Below are positions 1-13,660 of a DNA stretch of 63,622 nucleotides, piece after piece. This DNA is from Purshia tridentata (lineage: Eukaryota; Streptophyta; Magnoliopsida; Rosales; Rosaceae). The stretch lies in NCBI GenBank assembly GCA_003254885.1, contig QANT01001318.1, forward strand, positions 1-63,622. The letters are read 5' to 3'. Position numbers and translations under genes: made by a program. The notes under the pieces were generated by a model. The model worked only from the letters and a program-made list of their open reading frames with translations. It did not search any database and was not told the origin of the DNA. The stretch's first letter is position 1. The number at the start of each line of letters is the position of its first letter.

Positions 1-50
1 ATATATCAAATATCATGCAAGATGCATATATTGATAGCTATAGATAGATG

Positions 51-1374
51 TATCCCAATCAAGGAGTTAAATTTCGATTCTGTGGAAATTTTCGATGGAA
101 GTTTCGACAGAAATTTCGATAAAATTTCGATTTCGCTAGAGTTTTGAAAGAAATGATGGAAATTACTATTAAAATACAGAAATTTTGAATGAAACTTTAC
201 TATATGTTTATTTAACATATAATCTACTATATTGATAAAAAAATAGTGAAGAAACCAAATTTTATAATAGATTTCATGTATTAAGGTGATTATAATGCGC
301 GCTGGAGACAAATACAGTTAAATAAAATTAGTATAATTAATAAATGAAATTAGTATATTATTTATATTTTATATTTTTTAGGATAAGATATAAAATATTA
401 GAGAATTAGGCCTTTTAGGGTATTTTTAAATACTTTTTAATATAGAAATCTATAAGGGTTTAGGGTTTAAAAATAACAAAACGAAACTCCAAAACCAAAA
501 ACCAAACGAAATCTCAAAAATAAAGATAAAATGAAACTCAAATCTAAAGAACTAAACAAAATCTCAAACTATTTTTGTTTTCAATTGTCTAAATATCTTA
601 AATGGTCAAATCCCAATCAATTCTAAATTTTTTTCTTTTCTTTCATTCCTTTTTTTTTCCCTTCCTTCTTTTTTTCCTTCCTTCCTTTTTTTTTCCTTCC
701 TTTTTTCTTTTCCTTCCTTTTTTTTCTTTCCTTTCTTTCTCTACATTTGCTGCTGCCCGTGAGTGAGCCCAGCCTACTTTCCCCTTTTTTTTCTTTTTTT
801 CTTCTTTCCTCTCTCTCTCCTCCCTGCCCGTGAGTCCTTTCCCCTTCCTCTTTTTTTTTTTTTTCNTCTCTCCTCCCTGCCCGTGACTCCTTTCCCCTTC
901 TTCTTTTTTTTTTTTTTCCTTCCTCCCTCACAGCAGCAGCACCTCCATTTCCGGCCACCATGCCGGCCTTTTCCAGTCAACCCAAGGCCACCAGCGGGAC
1001 CCCCAGGCACCGGCCATCTTCTCCCACCCTTCCTCCACGCCGGCCAGCTACCACAAGCATCGGAAATTGCGAAATAAAAGTCAGCCACCGCTGGATTCTT
1101 TCGCCGATTCAGGCCACCTCCGAGCTCCGATCACCCTTTTTTTTTGTGGGTTTTCCTTTTCTCACCGTAGGCTTCAATTCCCCTAAAGTTTGAGGTGCCA
1201 ATTTTGTGAAATTGTGATTTTGATTTTTAGGGTTTGAGTTTGATTTCGAAAATTTCGGAAAATTTCGCCGAAATTTTTGAAATTTACTCGAAATTTTTAT
1301 GGTATGGCTCTAAAATTTCGACCCCCCTCAAAAACAAAAATTTCACCGAAATTTTCGAAATTATCCCAATCAAG
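51..1374. mobile_element. Putative non-autonomous DNA transposon with AAATTTCG-type ends
   Basis: A 13-bp direct repeat, TATCCCAATCAAG, lies at 51-63 and again at 1362-1374 and could be a target-site duplication. Just inside both copies are stretches built from repeated AAATTTCG / GAAATTTTCG words (64-150 and 1240-1361), which act as loose terminal inverted repeats. The interior has a long T/C tract (about 628-930, with one N at 866) and a GC-rich patch (about 940-1130) unlike the surrounding A/T-rich DNA, so it may be a captured gene fragment. A Mutator-like (Pack-MULE-type) origin is an inference. The 13-bp repeat is longer than the usual 9-11 bp, so the true ends may differ by a few bases. 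No transposase is present. Confidence 0.5.
628..930. repeat. Polypyrimidine low-complexity tract
   Basis: About 300 bases almost purely T and C on the + strand, made of TTCCTTCC- and CTTTTT-type words. Within it, short units with the core CTCCCTGCCCGTGA-CTCCTTTCCCCTTC recur (about 822-850 and 872-900). An N at 866 marks an uncertain base call. Lysine-rich or Phe/Leu-rich reading frames here are composition artefacts. Confidence 0.85.
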
Positions 1375-2183
1375 TAATATTATTAATAAAATCGAACGAA
1401 TTGAAAGAGTAATATATGTATATATATTCATTGATCATTTGGAGTTGAAGGGAAAAAGTAATCAATAAAGCGATGTTATATCGTCTCTAAGATATTTATT
1501 AGTTTGAGAGAAAGTTTTAATTAACTTTGTCTGTTACTCAACACATATGATGACGTGACAGAGATATTCCACATACAAATTTTTTGAAAGTCAATTCTTA
1601 GACTTTGGAGACTAATTAAGCATTTCATTTCAAATATGTCAAAGATAAAGCTAGGTGTATATATACGTAATACACATATAGTCGGAGGGCACATATTGAT
1701 CGATGGTTCCTTCCTCGATCTTATTATCCCTGTGATTAACGTAAATTGAGTTATAATATATGAAAGGTGAATAATTTTCATAGTTCATGTATAGAAACCT
1801 AGCTACCCTGAGAGATGGGTAATGCATTTAATCAAGTACATGGACAAATGACAACTGTTATTCTGTCCTGAATGATCAAGCAAGCAAGCTAGAAAAAAAG
1901 TGATAAATCTCTGACAAAACAAAACAAAACAAAGTCCTGTGGTTCCATTATGGACGGTGTTCAAAACTTCATGATTGGTGCGAATATACTATATCATATG
2001 TTTGTGGTGCTATTCGGACAGGTAAGTTGTGATAATAATATTTTGTATATATAGTACGTAAGTAGGTTGTTTGCATATATTGTCATTTCGCATTGACCTA
2101 GCTAGCTATCTACTCAATCAAAGCTGCAAGATTCCTTGATCGCCAAGTTGGTCTTGTCGTAAAGATTCCAAAAAGATCAGCAT

Positions 2184-2362
2184 CCACATTTATATTCACT
2201 TCGAAACGTACCATGGCTTCTCAAGCTCTTGATGTCATGCATGACCCAATTTAAATAGAGGCTTTTAGATTTTAGTCCTTCAATAAGACCACATTTATAT
2301 TCACTTCGAAACGTACCATGGCTCCTCAAGCTCTTGATGTCATGCATGACCCAATTTAAATA
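2184..2362 (+). repeat. 74-bp direct duplication, two copies
   Basis: Copies at 2184-2257 and 2289-2362 start with CCACATTTATATTCACTTCG and end with CCCAATTTAAATA. They are 105 bp apart start to start and differ at one visible position (GGCTTC versus GGCTCC). Such high identity suggests a recent local duplication. No coding frame or transposon end is evident. Confidence 0.9.
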
Positions 2363-3295
2363 TCATATCCTCGATTCACAAAGGGAACAATTAATCACAT
2401 AACGTAACCAAATGAAAAACGTTTTATTAGGCGGCATATTAATTGGTACTTAGTATGTTTATGTGTTATATACATCAAGATTAATTCAAGAACAAAAATA
2501 ATGCATGCATGTATATATATATATATATAGTTACCAAAGAAGGATGCATTAGTCGGAGAGATTAATGAAGTGGCCGGGCATATAATATAGTGCGGTATGT
2601 GGCGACATTATTACTGTTGGTTAATTGGGCTTTAGGCATATATAGTTAACATGCATGATGCATTTAGATTATGGTGACAGTAGACATCACATCATGGTCG
2701 TCCACTGCTGCATATGCTACTTCAATTCAAGTCAATTTTCGGTGGAGCAACTTGAACTTCTAATCCTCAAAGCCAGTCCTTACCACAAAGAGTTGAGCAT
2801 ATCCTAGATTCCTATTTATTACTATTACTATTACTATCGAGATAATTAAGATCAAGGATATGTTTAAAATGAAAGAGGTGGCATATAAACCTATCATAAC
2901 TTAAGAATTATACCGACTACTTTAAGGATAAGGGATAAGGCACCAACTTGTTACTAGCTTGGTGAGTACAACGTGTTTCCCACGTTTGGAAAAAGACATT
3001 AATTTCTCAAGGAAATTTTAATTATAGACTTTACAGAGATCCATTCGTTAAATATTTACGTAACACTCCCACATTACTGCGTTAAGCATGTTGTTAGACC
3101 ATATGGCATTCAGTTAGCATTATGGAATTGTCACGTAAGTATTTAACAAATCTCTTAACGATCATATTGATAGAAGTACTAAATTTCAACGAATTAGAAA
3201 TATGAGTTATGATATTGAAAATTTTTATAAATGAGGTATTAAATTGAAATTTGAAGCAAATTTAAAGTATTGAACTGAAATTAATCCTAAAAATT

Positions 3296-3456
3296 AATTA
3301 GATGACCAAGCCCTGACCTCTTAAGTTTGATTCATCTCTTTTCCAAGTAAAGAGATAATAAAAGTAAATGAATTGAATTGAATATAACAATTAATTAGAT
3401 GAGCAAGGAGAGCGTACGGACATCTTAAGTTTGACTCTTCTCTTTTCCAAGTAAGC
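3296..3456 (+). repeat. Imperfect direct repeat in the NPF upstream region
   Basis: Two diverged copies (about 3296-3359 and 3392-3456) share AATTAGATGA, then CTTAAGTTTGA, then CTCTTTTCCAAGTAA. It lies 120-280 bp upstream of the NPF start codon, so it may overlap promoter sequence. Confidence 0.65.
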
Positions 3457-3510
3457 ATATACAGTCCATAGACATATATAGTGAGAGATGGTCTCTCTAC
3501 CTTTTAGCTA

Positions 3511-3520
3511 TATATATAAG
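3511..3520 (+). promoter_or_regulatory. Candidate TATA box of the NPF gene
   Basis: TATATATAAG lies 56 bp before the NPF ATG at 3576, a plausible core-promoter position for a short leader. The area is rich in TA runs, so this is tentative. Confidence 0.4.
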
Positions 3521-3575
3521 CTAGATACCACTGCCTAGCTGAGTATGTAGTGTTCTCTTTTCAGGTTTTTCTCTG

Positions 3576-6440
3576 ATGGAAATTGGCAAAGGTTACACGC
3601 GTGATGGCACTGTGGATCTTAAGGGACGCCCTGCGCTTGCCTCCAAGACTGGCAAATGGAAAGCTTGTGCTTTTCTTGTTGGTAAGTAATTCAAATTAAT
3701 ATATGAATCAATTCAAATCAACCCCATATATATATATATATATATATATACTAATCCTGTATTAAAATGAATGAATACTTTGGAATTAATATATGTTTCA
3801 GGGTATGAAGCATTTGAGAGAATGGCCTTCTATGGAGTAGCTTCAAATTTGGTGAATTACTTGACCACCCAACTTCATGAAGACACAGTGTCCTCTGTCA
3901 GGAATGTCAATAATTGGTCTGGATCCGTATGGATCACTCCCATTCTCGGCGCTTACCTTGCTGATTCTTACCTCGGTCGCTTCTGGACGTTCACCTTTTC
4001 ATCTCTCATTTACGTCTTGGTAAAATATATATTATAGGCAACGCAGCTGTTATTCACGCTCTCACTTTGTCATATTAATTGCATCTCAAATTTAATATTT
4101 TGTTATTTGAACTTCAACTGATAGATCATAAGGACACGAAATTTGTATTCATCGATATACAAACACCAACCGAGGTCCCCTGTCAATTGCAAATTGAAAT
4201 AGAATAGATTCTCATTCCCATACTTTTGAAATTTGCCTAATTGTATGTTTCTGTTCCTTTCCATGGTAAATTAATTAGTATAAGAATTTGATCAACAGGG
4301 AATGATGCTTCTGACAATGGCTGTTTCTATGAAAAGCTTCAAGCCAACTTGCACCAATGGAATTTGCAACAAGGCCTCTGCTTCACAGATTGCATTCTTC
4401 TACATGTCTCTGTACGCCATAGCAATCGGGGCAGGGGGAACCAAGCCCAATATATCCACATTTGGGGCAGACCAGTTTGATGACTATGACCCCCGTGAGA
4501 AACAGCTCAAGGTCTCATTTTTCAACTGGTGGATGTTCAGCTCTTTCTTGGGTGCTTTGGTTGCCACTATTGGCCTTGTTTACATTCAAGAAAACTTGGG
4601 GTGGGGGTTAGGGTATGGCATCCCCACAGTGGGTCTTCTATTGTCCCTGTTCATCTTCTATTTTGGAACCCCGTTATATAGGCACAAAGTTAGCAAGACC
4701 AAAAGCCCTGCATGGGATTTGATTCAAATTCCCATTGCTGCCTTCAGAAATCGGAAGCTTCAGCTCCCTAGCAACCCATCTCAGCTTCATGAGTTTGAGC
4801 CACAACATTACACTAATAGCGGAAAACGCCAAGTGTATCACACCCCAAATTTCAGGTAATATATTAAGCTCTTAATTAGTCTTCATATATACTCTTTTTT
4901 TTTGCCTCTGGAAAATGATACAATTTCCATTTGGCATGGAATCTAATTAAGGACTAGGTCAATATCAGACCTCATGATATGGATTCTATTCTCCTTTACT
5001 CCTTTAAAGATAGGCCTTGTTGGCAGAGAAAATGTGAAGGGGGGACCTCCCATTAATATAGTTCATGTGCATAACTAGGAAATCCACGGGGCCAAGGCTA
5101 TGGTGGATTTCTAAATAAGTACATATGACCTTGACCTTGGGTGGCCATGCTTTCTAATAATTTAAATGTTCCCCATGTGCACTGTCAACAGTACTCTTAT
5201 GAACACTTTACCGAGTGGTCATAAACTCAAGTTGTCTAGCTCTCTGATAGAGGACTAGAGAAGGAGTCACGATTGATCGATATGGCATTATTCACTGGGG
5301 TAGCCCACCATTGTCTCAAATCCAAACAAAATATGCACATATGAACACAACCTCCACTACTATACTCTCATTAGCTAGCATTTAAACGAATTAAAGATCT
5401 AGCTAGAAAGACAATATAGTACTATATTATCATATTTCAATTTAACACATGCGTATATTCTTGTCAAGTTCAGAGTCATTATCTGACAACATAACTTATT
5501 AGATATCTAGTAAAAGAATATTAATTACCGGTGCATCTTAATTTGCAGGTTCTTGGACAAGGCTGCAGTAAAAGATGGTAACATGAATGATGGGTCATTA
5601 AGGCCACCCTGCACAGTGACTCAGGTGGAAGGAGCAAAGCTGCTATTTGGAATGGCCATGATATGGGTTGTGACCCTAATTCCCAGCACCATTTGGGCAC
5701 AAATCAACACTCTCTTTGTCAAACAAGGCACCACCCTAGACAGAAGCCTCGGCCAAAACTTCAAAATCCCAGCAGCCTCCCTAGGAAGCTTTGTCACCCT
5801 CTCCATGCTCCTCTCGGTGCCCATGTACGACCGTTACTTCGTGCCCTTCATGCGTGCACGAACCGGAAACCCCCGTGGAATCACTCTGCTCAAGAGGCTC
5901 GGCTTTGGATTCGTTATCCAAGTCGTAGCCACTGGAATTGCGTATGCAGTGGAAGTTAAGCGAATGCATGTGATTAGAGAACACAATATTTCAGGGCCTA
6001 AAGAAATAGTCCCCATGACCATATTTTGGTTACTACCCCAGTACGTGCTCTTGGGGATAGCTGATGTGTTCAATGCCATTGGATTGCTGGAGTTTTTTTA
6101 CGATCAGTCTCCGGAGGAAATGCAGAGTCTCGGGACGACGTTTTTCACTAGTGGGATTGGCATTGGGAACTTCTTGAACAGCTTTTTGGTGACGATGGTG
6201 GACAAAATTACAGGGAGGAATGGTGGGAGGAGTTGGATTGGGAAAAACTTGAACGAGTGTCACTTGGATTACTACTATGGCTTTCTATTGGTCATTTCAA
6301 CACTCAACATGGGGGCGTTTTTGTGGGCATCGACCAAATATGTTTACAAGAAGGAGTCTGTACAAGGGAAGGAGGGTTTTGCTGTTGAAATGGAGGGCAG
6401 ACCAACATTAGCCGCGTCTCCACTTGGACTGCAAGTGTAA
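3576..6440 (+). CDS. NRT1/PTR family (NPF5-like) proton-coupled transporter
   Basis: Four exons: 3576-3681, 3802-4019, 4299-4855 and 5549-6440, all with GT-AG introns, giving a 590-residue protein, normal for the family. The start fits the conserved N-terminus (TRDGTVDLKGRPA before the first membrane helix). The ExxER proton-coupling motif reads EAFER at residues 38-42. Other family landmarks are GGTKPNISTFGADQFD, the FFNWWMF helix, NTLFVKQGTTLDR and LEFFYDQSPEEMQSLGT near the C-terminus. About twelve hydrophobic helices with a central loop are visible. NPF proteins import nitrate, di/tripeptides, hormones or glucosinolates across the plasma membrane or tonoplast. The subfamily resembles NPF5.1-5.3 (PTR3 group), so peptide transport is possible, but the substrate cannot be read from sequence. 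No frameshift or stop is seen. Confidence 0.95.
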
Positions 6441-7814
6441 AACAATTTACTTAGATTTCGGGTGACATGTGTTGTAATACATGGATATCAATATCCTTAT
6501 AATTTGCTTTCAGAATGTCCTTTTAACTTTCAATCTTAGTTTTATTTCACAAATCTTATATTATAAATATTGTATCGTATGTACATGCTAAATGCAGTTT
6601 TTCGGTAGGTGGTCGATACCAATTTATTTATTATAATATAGATGGATTACATATTTATACTTTTAGCATATTATTATATACATATTATCACTTAAGAACA
6701 CTACGTAACAAATAATTGAGATTGACCGAGAACAAAAATTCCCTCTTACACATCTATTCAAATTCTCCATTTCCCTTGTGATAAAAAAAAATAACAATAC
6801 TTAACAATATTACAATTACTTATTGATATAATATTAAATATATATGGGTTTGTATTACAAATTTACAATGGAAGCAGATACTCTGCTTATTGGTGCTAAT
6901 TGTCTGCTAGCATGAAGTTGCGAAGTGTAAGTAAGTTACTAACCCAAAGAAATTAATTTCTTAGAGATCGTGACTAAAATGTGAAACATAAGAAAGGTCA
7001 ACCATGAAACTTAGTCAATTGATTCTCTACTATCATCTGTTTCGGCCGCGTTCAAACTAGAAAAGATCATTCATGCTCAAAATTTTCTGCAGTAGCTTAC
7101 CTGCCAAAAGATATTATCGATACAATATTTATTATGATTTTGACTATTTTGAAAAGTGAAACACGTTGCATATTATTTGAATTAATTAATTCAAATAAGA
7201 AAAAAATAGGAATCTTACAAAAAATGACCAAAATTAATACAGAGAAAAATCTTTATGGAACCGTGTTTATGTGTCTGGAAAATTATCCAACCATATAACA
7301 ATTGTCATTGCCTCTTCTCTCATTAATTAGAATGTAATGTTTATGTTTAAACCAATATCGCTTTCAGATTCAAAAATTTTAGAAACTCCAAAATCAATTT
7401 CGCTATAGCAAGTAGGTTACAGTACGTGTTCTACTTTAATCTGGTCAGTAAGATGTGGTGCAAACTTATTGGAACTTTTTAAAGTGGGTTAAGTTAAAAA
7501 CTTAAAAGAAGAGCCTAAACTCGCACTTACCGGCGGCCGCACAAGTGATATGGATTAATATTAATTAGTGAAAGTTGCAACGTGCTTTCGGTTAAAGCTC
7601 TTTCAACGTGCTTTGTATATGATCAAACCCCAGCATGTCAAAAGTTAATTGTCCTTTGACTAATTTTCTCTGTCATTTATGTAGCGATTACCGAATCGAA
7701 TCACGTACTTTTGGCAATTTCTTTAATGCTGTTGAACTCAGTGGTCACTGCCATGCACCAAGATTTCTACGTGTTAGGTCACCTGCCGAACCTAGTCACC
7801 TTGCACAAGACCTC
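6441..7814. other. Spacer between the NPF and peroxidase genes
   Basis: It holds the A/T-rich 3' flank of the NPF gene and the peroxidase upstream region. No coding, tRNA or transposon signal was found. A 60-87 codon open frame near 7635-7898 overlaps the peroxidase TATA box and leader and has no family features. Confidence 0.6.
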
Positions 7815-7822
7815 TATATAAG
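7815..7822 (+). promoter_or_regulatory. Candidate TATA box of the peroxidase gene
   Basis: TATATAAG, preceded by CCTC, lies 89 bp upstream of the ATG at 7904. That predicts a leader of roughly 50-60 nt. Confidence 0.6.
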
Positions 7823-7903
7823 TACCTCCATATTGGCCTCCTTTTCAACACAAATTGAGTTAGTTTACGTACCAGTACTCGTACAAGTACTTAATTAGTA
7901 TCA

Positions 7904-9305
<1,402 letters not shown>

Positions 9306-9680
9306 AAGTGTCCCTACCTCATATTAATAGCTTAAGAATAAATTGTTTGTTTTGCAGAGTTTTTTTCAGTATGTATTTGCGGTTCTGTTAGAAGGTACTA
9401 TACGTTGCCTTGGAAGTATGTTATGGGCACAAGGGGCTTATTAAGTAAACACTTATTTTTGTACACTCTCAATTATTATAGTGAAAACAAATTTCTACCC
9501 TTGTTGCTTTCATCTCTGATTGACAAATAGCCTGCATCGATCAGGTACACATTGGACCTTTAATTATGAGAACAAGGTCAGTTGCTATATATAAGTATAA
9601 ATGTTGAAAAATCTAGACGTGGACCAACTATTTTGTAGGAAAGTGAGTTAGCAGGTGTTATACTTGTCTGTTGCTGGACG

Positions 9681-9905
9681 ATGCGCCTAACTTCATTGGA
9701 GACCAATAACAACTCCTCACGCGGATTCAAATACCTTGTCCAGCATAAGGGACTCTTCCACTCCGATCAGCAGTTATTCAGTGGAGGCCGCACCAATAAC
9801 ATAGCGCGTACCTACAGCGCCAACCAAACAGCCTTCTTTGGGGAGGTTAGGTTGAATTGTACGAAGATCAATCCAGTTCTAACGCCTAACAACCCTTCAC
9901 CTTGA
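9681..9905 (+). pseudogene. Class III peroxidase fragment (C-terminal remnant)
   Basis: An open frame of 74 codons resembles the last exon of the neighbouring peroxidase. FKYLVQHKGLFHSDQQLFSG matches [20 protein letters not shown], and it ends GEVRLNCTKINP in place of [11 protein letters not shown]. The roughly 20 residues that should lie between AFF and GEVR (the [19 protein letters not shown] part) are missing. No haem-binding exons are found upstream. It is a truncated, internally deleted copy, probably left by tandem duplication, and cannot encode an active enzyme. Similarity fades out before about 9690. Confidence 0.85.
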
Positions 9906-12900
9906 GATTGTTTTCGTTGTCAAATCAAATGACTACAATTTTGGGCCCACGGCCCAGCCCAACTTATTGAACAATCATGTGGTTCTTGGATCGGGCTCCA
10001 ACTGGATTGGGCCTTGTAATTTAGGGATACAAGAGTTTTGACCCAGTTCCTTCTGTCTTATTCTCCGGACGATTGGTGATAGATTTGTACAGTAGATTTC
10101 TCCTAACAATAAAACCCATCAATTACTAATTAATTTGTTGACATCTGGTAATTGCTTGGATTAATTAATGGTTTCAGTGAAGTCACAATTACAGCTACAT
10201 GCCTACATCAACTTTCCTAAGCAATTTTGTATTTAACTTTTAACTTATATGAATATGATAAAATAGGCATAAACATAAACACCTCACACGTTTTAATTTC
10301 AAATTATCAGATAGTGGATTTTACCATCAACAATTATTGGTAGTACGTGCTAATTAATTTCTGGAGAAGTCCATATATATATGTTAGTAGTCTCATTGAT
10401 TTTAATTAGTAATTTCCAGAAGAAGTTAAGATTTTGCTTGCCCTCACGTCGTTATATATACATCGATCCCCTAAATTTAATGATAAGTCCCCATTAATGT
10501 GGCAACTTTTCAACTTTGGTTGAACAATAATATGAGAAAGAATTTAGTATCGCATCACATGAAAAACCATGTGAAGCACTTATTAATATAATTAATCTCA
10601 TTAATTGTTGACATCCTTAATGTATGAGCTGAAGCTGTCAAACCCACATAAATGCCATAGCAGTCAAAAAAAAGTCATACATATTCTTCAAATTCCCAAA
10701 GTCATGAGCCGTGTTGTTTAAAATTCAGTGCTCCCCAACATGTTAAAATATATATAGCATATGTACAAGCTAGCTGTCCACACTGTTTAGCCTAATTAAT
10801 TAATTTGGCCAAGAGGCCCAAGAGGGAGTTTCTTAATTTTGTGATTGATCTTTCTTTCTAGCCATCACTAATTCACTATACATATCTATAATTCTAGACA
10901 TGCATTAATTTGTACGAATCGTAGGATCCTTTAGTTTCACCCTCGAGATTTGAGAGCAAACGTACTTACATGTGCTAGAGAGAGAAACATTGGTCAAATA
11001 ATGTATACGATTAATTCTGAATTTAAGGTTTGAGAAACTTGTTATAATCATCTTCTGGTACTTCTTAATTTCCAGGCTTAAATAACTCTGATTTTATATA
11101 AAGACCCTTCTGCATGCAGCTTATATTAAATTACACCGACTTAACTAATTTCTAAAAAAATACAATGAAAGTTAGCAAAATGAGGAGGCCGTTTAGTTGT
11201 TTCAAAATGCACCAAATGGAGGGTTATAAGCAAAGCCGTTGATCAATGATTAATTATTAGTTAATGATGCCTAAAAATTATTAATTGCATGGTTTTGAGT
11301 TGTGTGAGATCTAAGCATAAATCATGCATGCATGCTCGATCAGTGAATGGATACTAGACCTTGGGAATCCTCTACTGATCACATGTATACATTGATAGGT
11401 TCGAGAGTCGACTCAAAACAAAATGAAATTAAGCCTCTCTCTCTCTCTCTCTCTCAAAACTAATTAGTTAATAGTACTGAACTTCAGTACAGTATTAAAT
11501 AATTAATTAATTTCACTAGCTTGGTTTCAAAACTGCAGGTTGCAGCATCTTGCTGTATAAAGGAGTGCATATATATGTATATATAGATGATCTTTTGGGA
11601 GAAAATAGAAGGAAGATGACAGTACTTTTTTGAATGATTTTCAATATAGAAATGAAAGGGATGGAGTTGTATGAAGACACGATAAAATGCCAGTATTTTA
11701 AGCAACCACGACATGAGACCAAATTCTATCACAATCTTAGATTCTTAATTGGTTCTAGAGACTTGAGTGGAGGAGTATAAGTTATGTATATATATATATA
11801 TATATTAAAAATAGTAATAATATATAAAATATATTATTGAAAATAACCTCCCTAAAAAAATATATTAATAATAATAACATATATTTTAGAAAAACTGATA
11901 GATAAATTAAAGAGATCGATGGCCGGGAGATAGTGAAGGGATGGAGTAAAATTCTCCATTGGCATTATTCTTGCTTTTGTAATTCAGGTTCTTCCGGCCG
12001 CTTGGGTTGAAATCCACACGCCAAAGAAACCAATCTTGCTTTGAGAAAATAAGTAGCTAATTTGTAGCTGGCAGGGTTCACCATCCAACAAGTACATGCA
12101 TACATCTACTTCATGACAACAAAATGCTGTAACTTCACTATTTAGCAACATATATCATGTATATATATAATGCTTTCTCTGATTATATATATTCTAATTT
12201 CATCATTTCACAAAACTGCCCTTTTGGATGGACCAAATTAGAAAGTTCCAATTAATGTGATGAGTTACAATTTGTTCCCAAAACTGCAGTGATATGAAAG
12301 TGTAGAAACCCAAATGGGATTGTAATTCAGCTAAGCAATGCTCGATCTATATACGAATACAAACTGTATAGGAACCAATTAATCCAAAATAACAATGAGA
12401 TTATGGATTTCAACTTAAAAAACGGTTAACATATGAATATAGGACATTGCTTTAGAACTGAAAAAACCATCGGATTATTCAAAGTGGCTATAGTTAACTA
12501 GCTAACACTTCTGCCATGCCATTAATTCGTGGCATCAACCCAAATATTAATAAACTTATCTAAGACATATAATTAGATTATTATCCTTCTTGGCCCTTAA
12601 AATAATCCTACTTAAAATGCATGAGGAACCTTAATTTATAAAATCGTCTAATGAAATTCATATATATCTGACTCCTCTGCGCATTAATTAATATTAATTA
12701 AAAAATTAAAGAAGTATCTAGAATCACTGAAAACTATAAATAAATGGAATATTTATATACATCATGTATACACGAAGAGTAAGGGGGAAAATACTTGTGC
12801 TCCAAATGCAAAAACGAAATAGGGCTAGTTAGATTTTCACTGAAAACAAATAATTGATGTACTTTGTATCCCAATTATACATGCTGATCGAATGAGAATC

Positions 12901-13660
12901 ACAAGGCCTTTGTCTCCCCCCAGCTCCAATTAATTGATGTAAAAATTAACAATAATTCATGATCCCTTCAATATTAATGGCACGGACTAACATGTGCATT
13001 TGTCTATAATTACATACGCAATTACTAGATCCTGCACGCGCAATTACCACAGAGAAACTAGCTCTATCAGCTTCGATCAGTTTTTTCTCTTTTTAAATTG
13101 CCAATGTATTCGTTTTGTTAGATTTTCTGGGATTGCCCCGTTACTATATAGTCTGCCTAGGGTTTTATTAAAAATTTCTTCTTTTCTCTAAATTAATTTA
13201 TATATGTGTATATGTACTATATATGTAGAATTAATTCAAAAACAAGTTACAAGGCAGCTGATCGAGAGGTGCAACCTTATTGATGAATAAATTAACATTA
13301 CGTTTAATTAGTTTCATTTGGTGGCTAAGTAGCTAGCTACAGTATGAATTGTAAATTGCACACATGCAATAGCTAGTTGCCGTTCGTTTTTAACTAGGAA
13401 TAAGAACAATAAAATGTGGTGGCCGGAAAAGTAATTAATATATATGTAACATGACGAAAAGAACAGAACACCAACAATATCTATAGAGACAAATATGGAC
13501 CTAAAATGGATTATGACAGTACGTAACTAAGAAACTAAAAAACCCCCAAGCAAGAAATTAATATCAATATATCATTAATTAATTTATTTCACTTGAATCA
13601 TAATAATAAAATTAAATGGGACCTGTTTAATTGATCATGATGATGAGTCTAATTAAAATT
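9906..13660. other. Long A/T-rich intergenic spacer
   Basis: About 3.7 kb with no supported gene. It contains a (CT)n microsatellite near 11433-11454, several TA runs (about 11780-11805) and many TTAATTAA-type words. Open frames near 11484-11732 and 12994-13191 have no family features. Confidence 0.55.
11433..11454 (+). repeat. (CT)n microsatellite
   Basis: Uninterrupted CT dinucleotides in the spacer between the peroxidase remnant and the LBD gene. Confidence 0.9.

Larger units (their letters stand above)
1375..3510. other. Intergenic spacer upstream of the NPF gene
   Basis: No gene is supported. The stretch is A/T-rich, with an (AT)n run near 2512-2528, a 74-bp near-exact duplication (2184-2257 and 2289-2362) and a weaker duplication (about 3296-3359 and 3392-3456). 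Confidence 0.6.

Noticed and set aside
623-1088. Lysine-rich frames on the minus strand and Phe/Leu-rich frame on the plus strand
   Set aside because: They are translations of the polypyrimidine tract and cross an N; no protein family is involved.
11484-11732. 82-codon minus-strand frame
   Set aside because: Composition is Ile/Tyr-rich from TA repeats, with no start context and no family.
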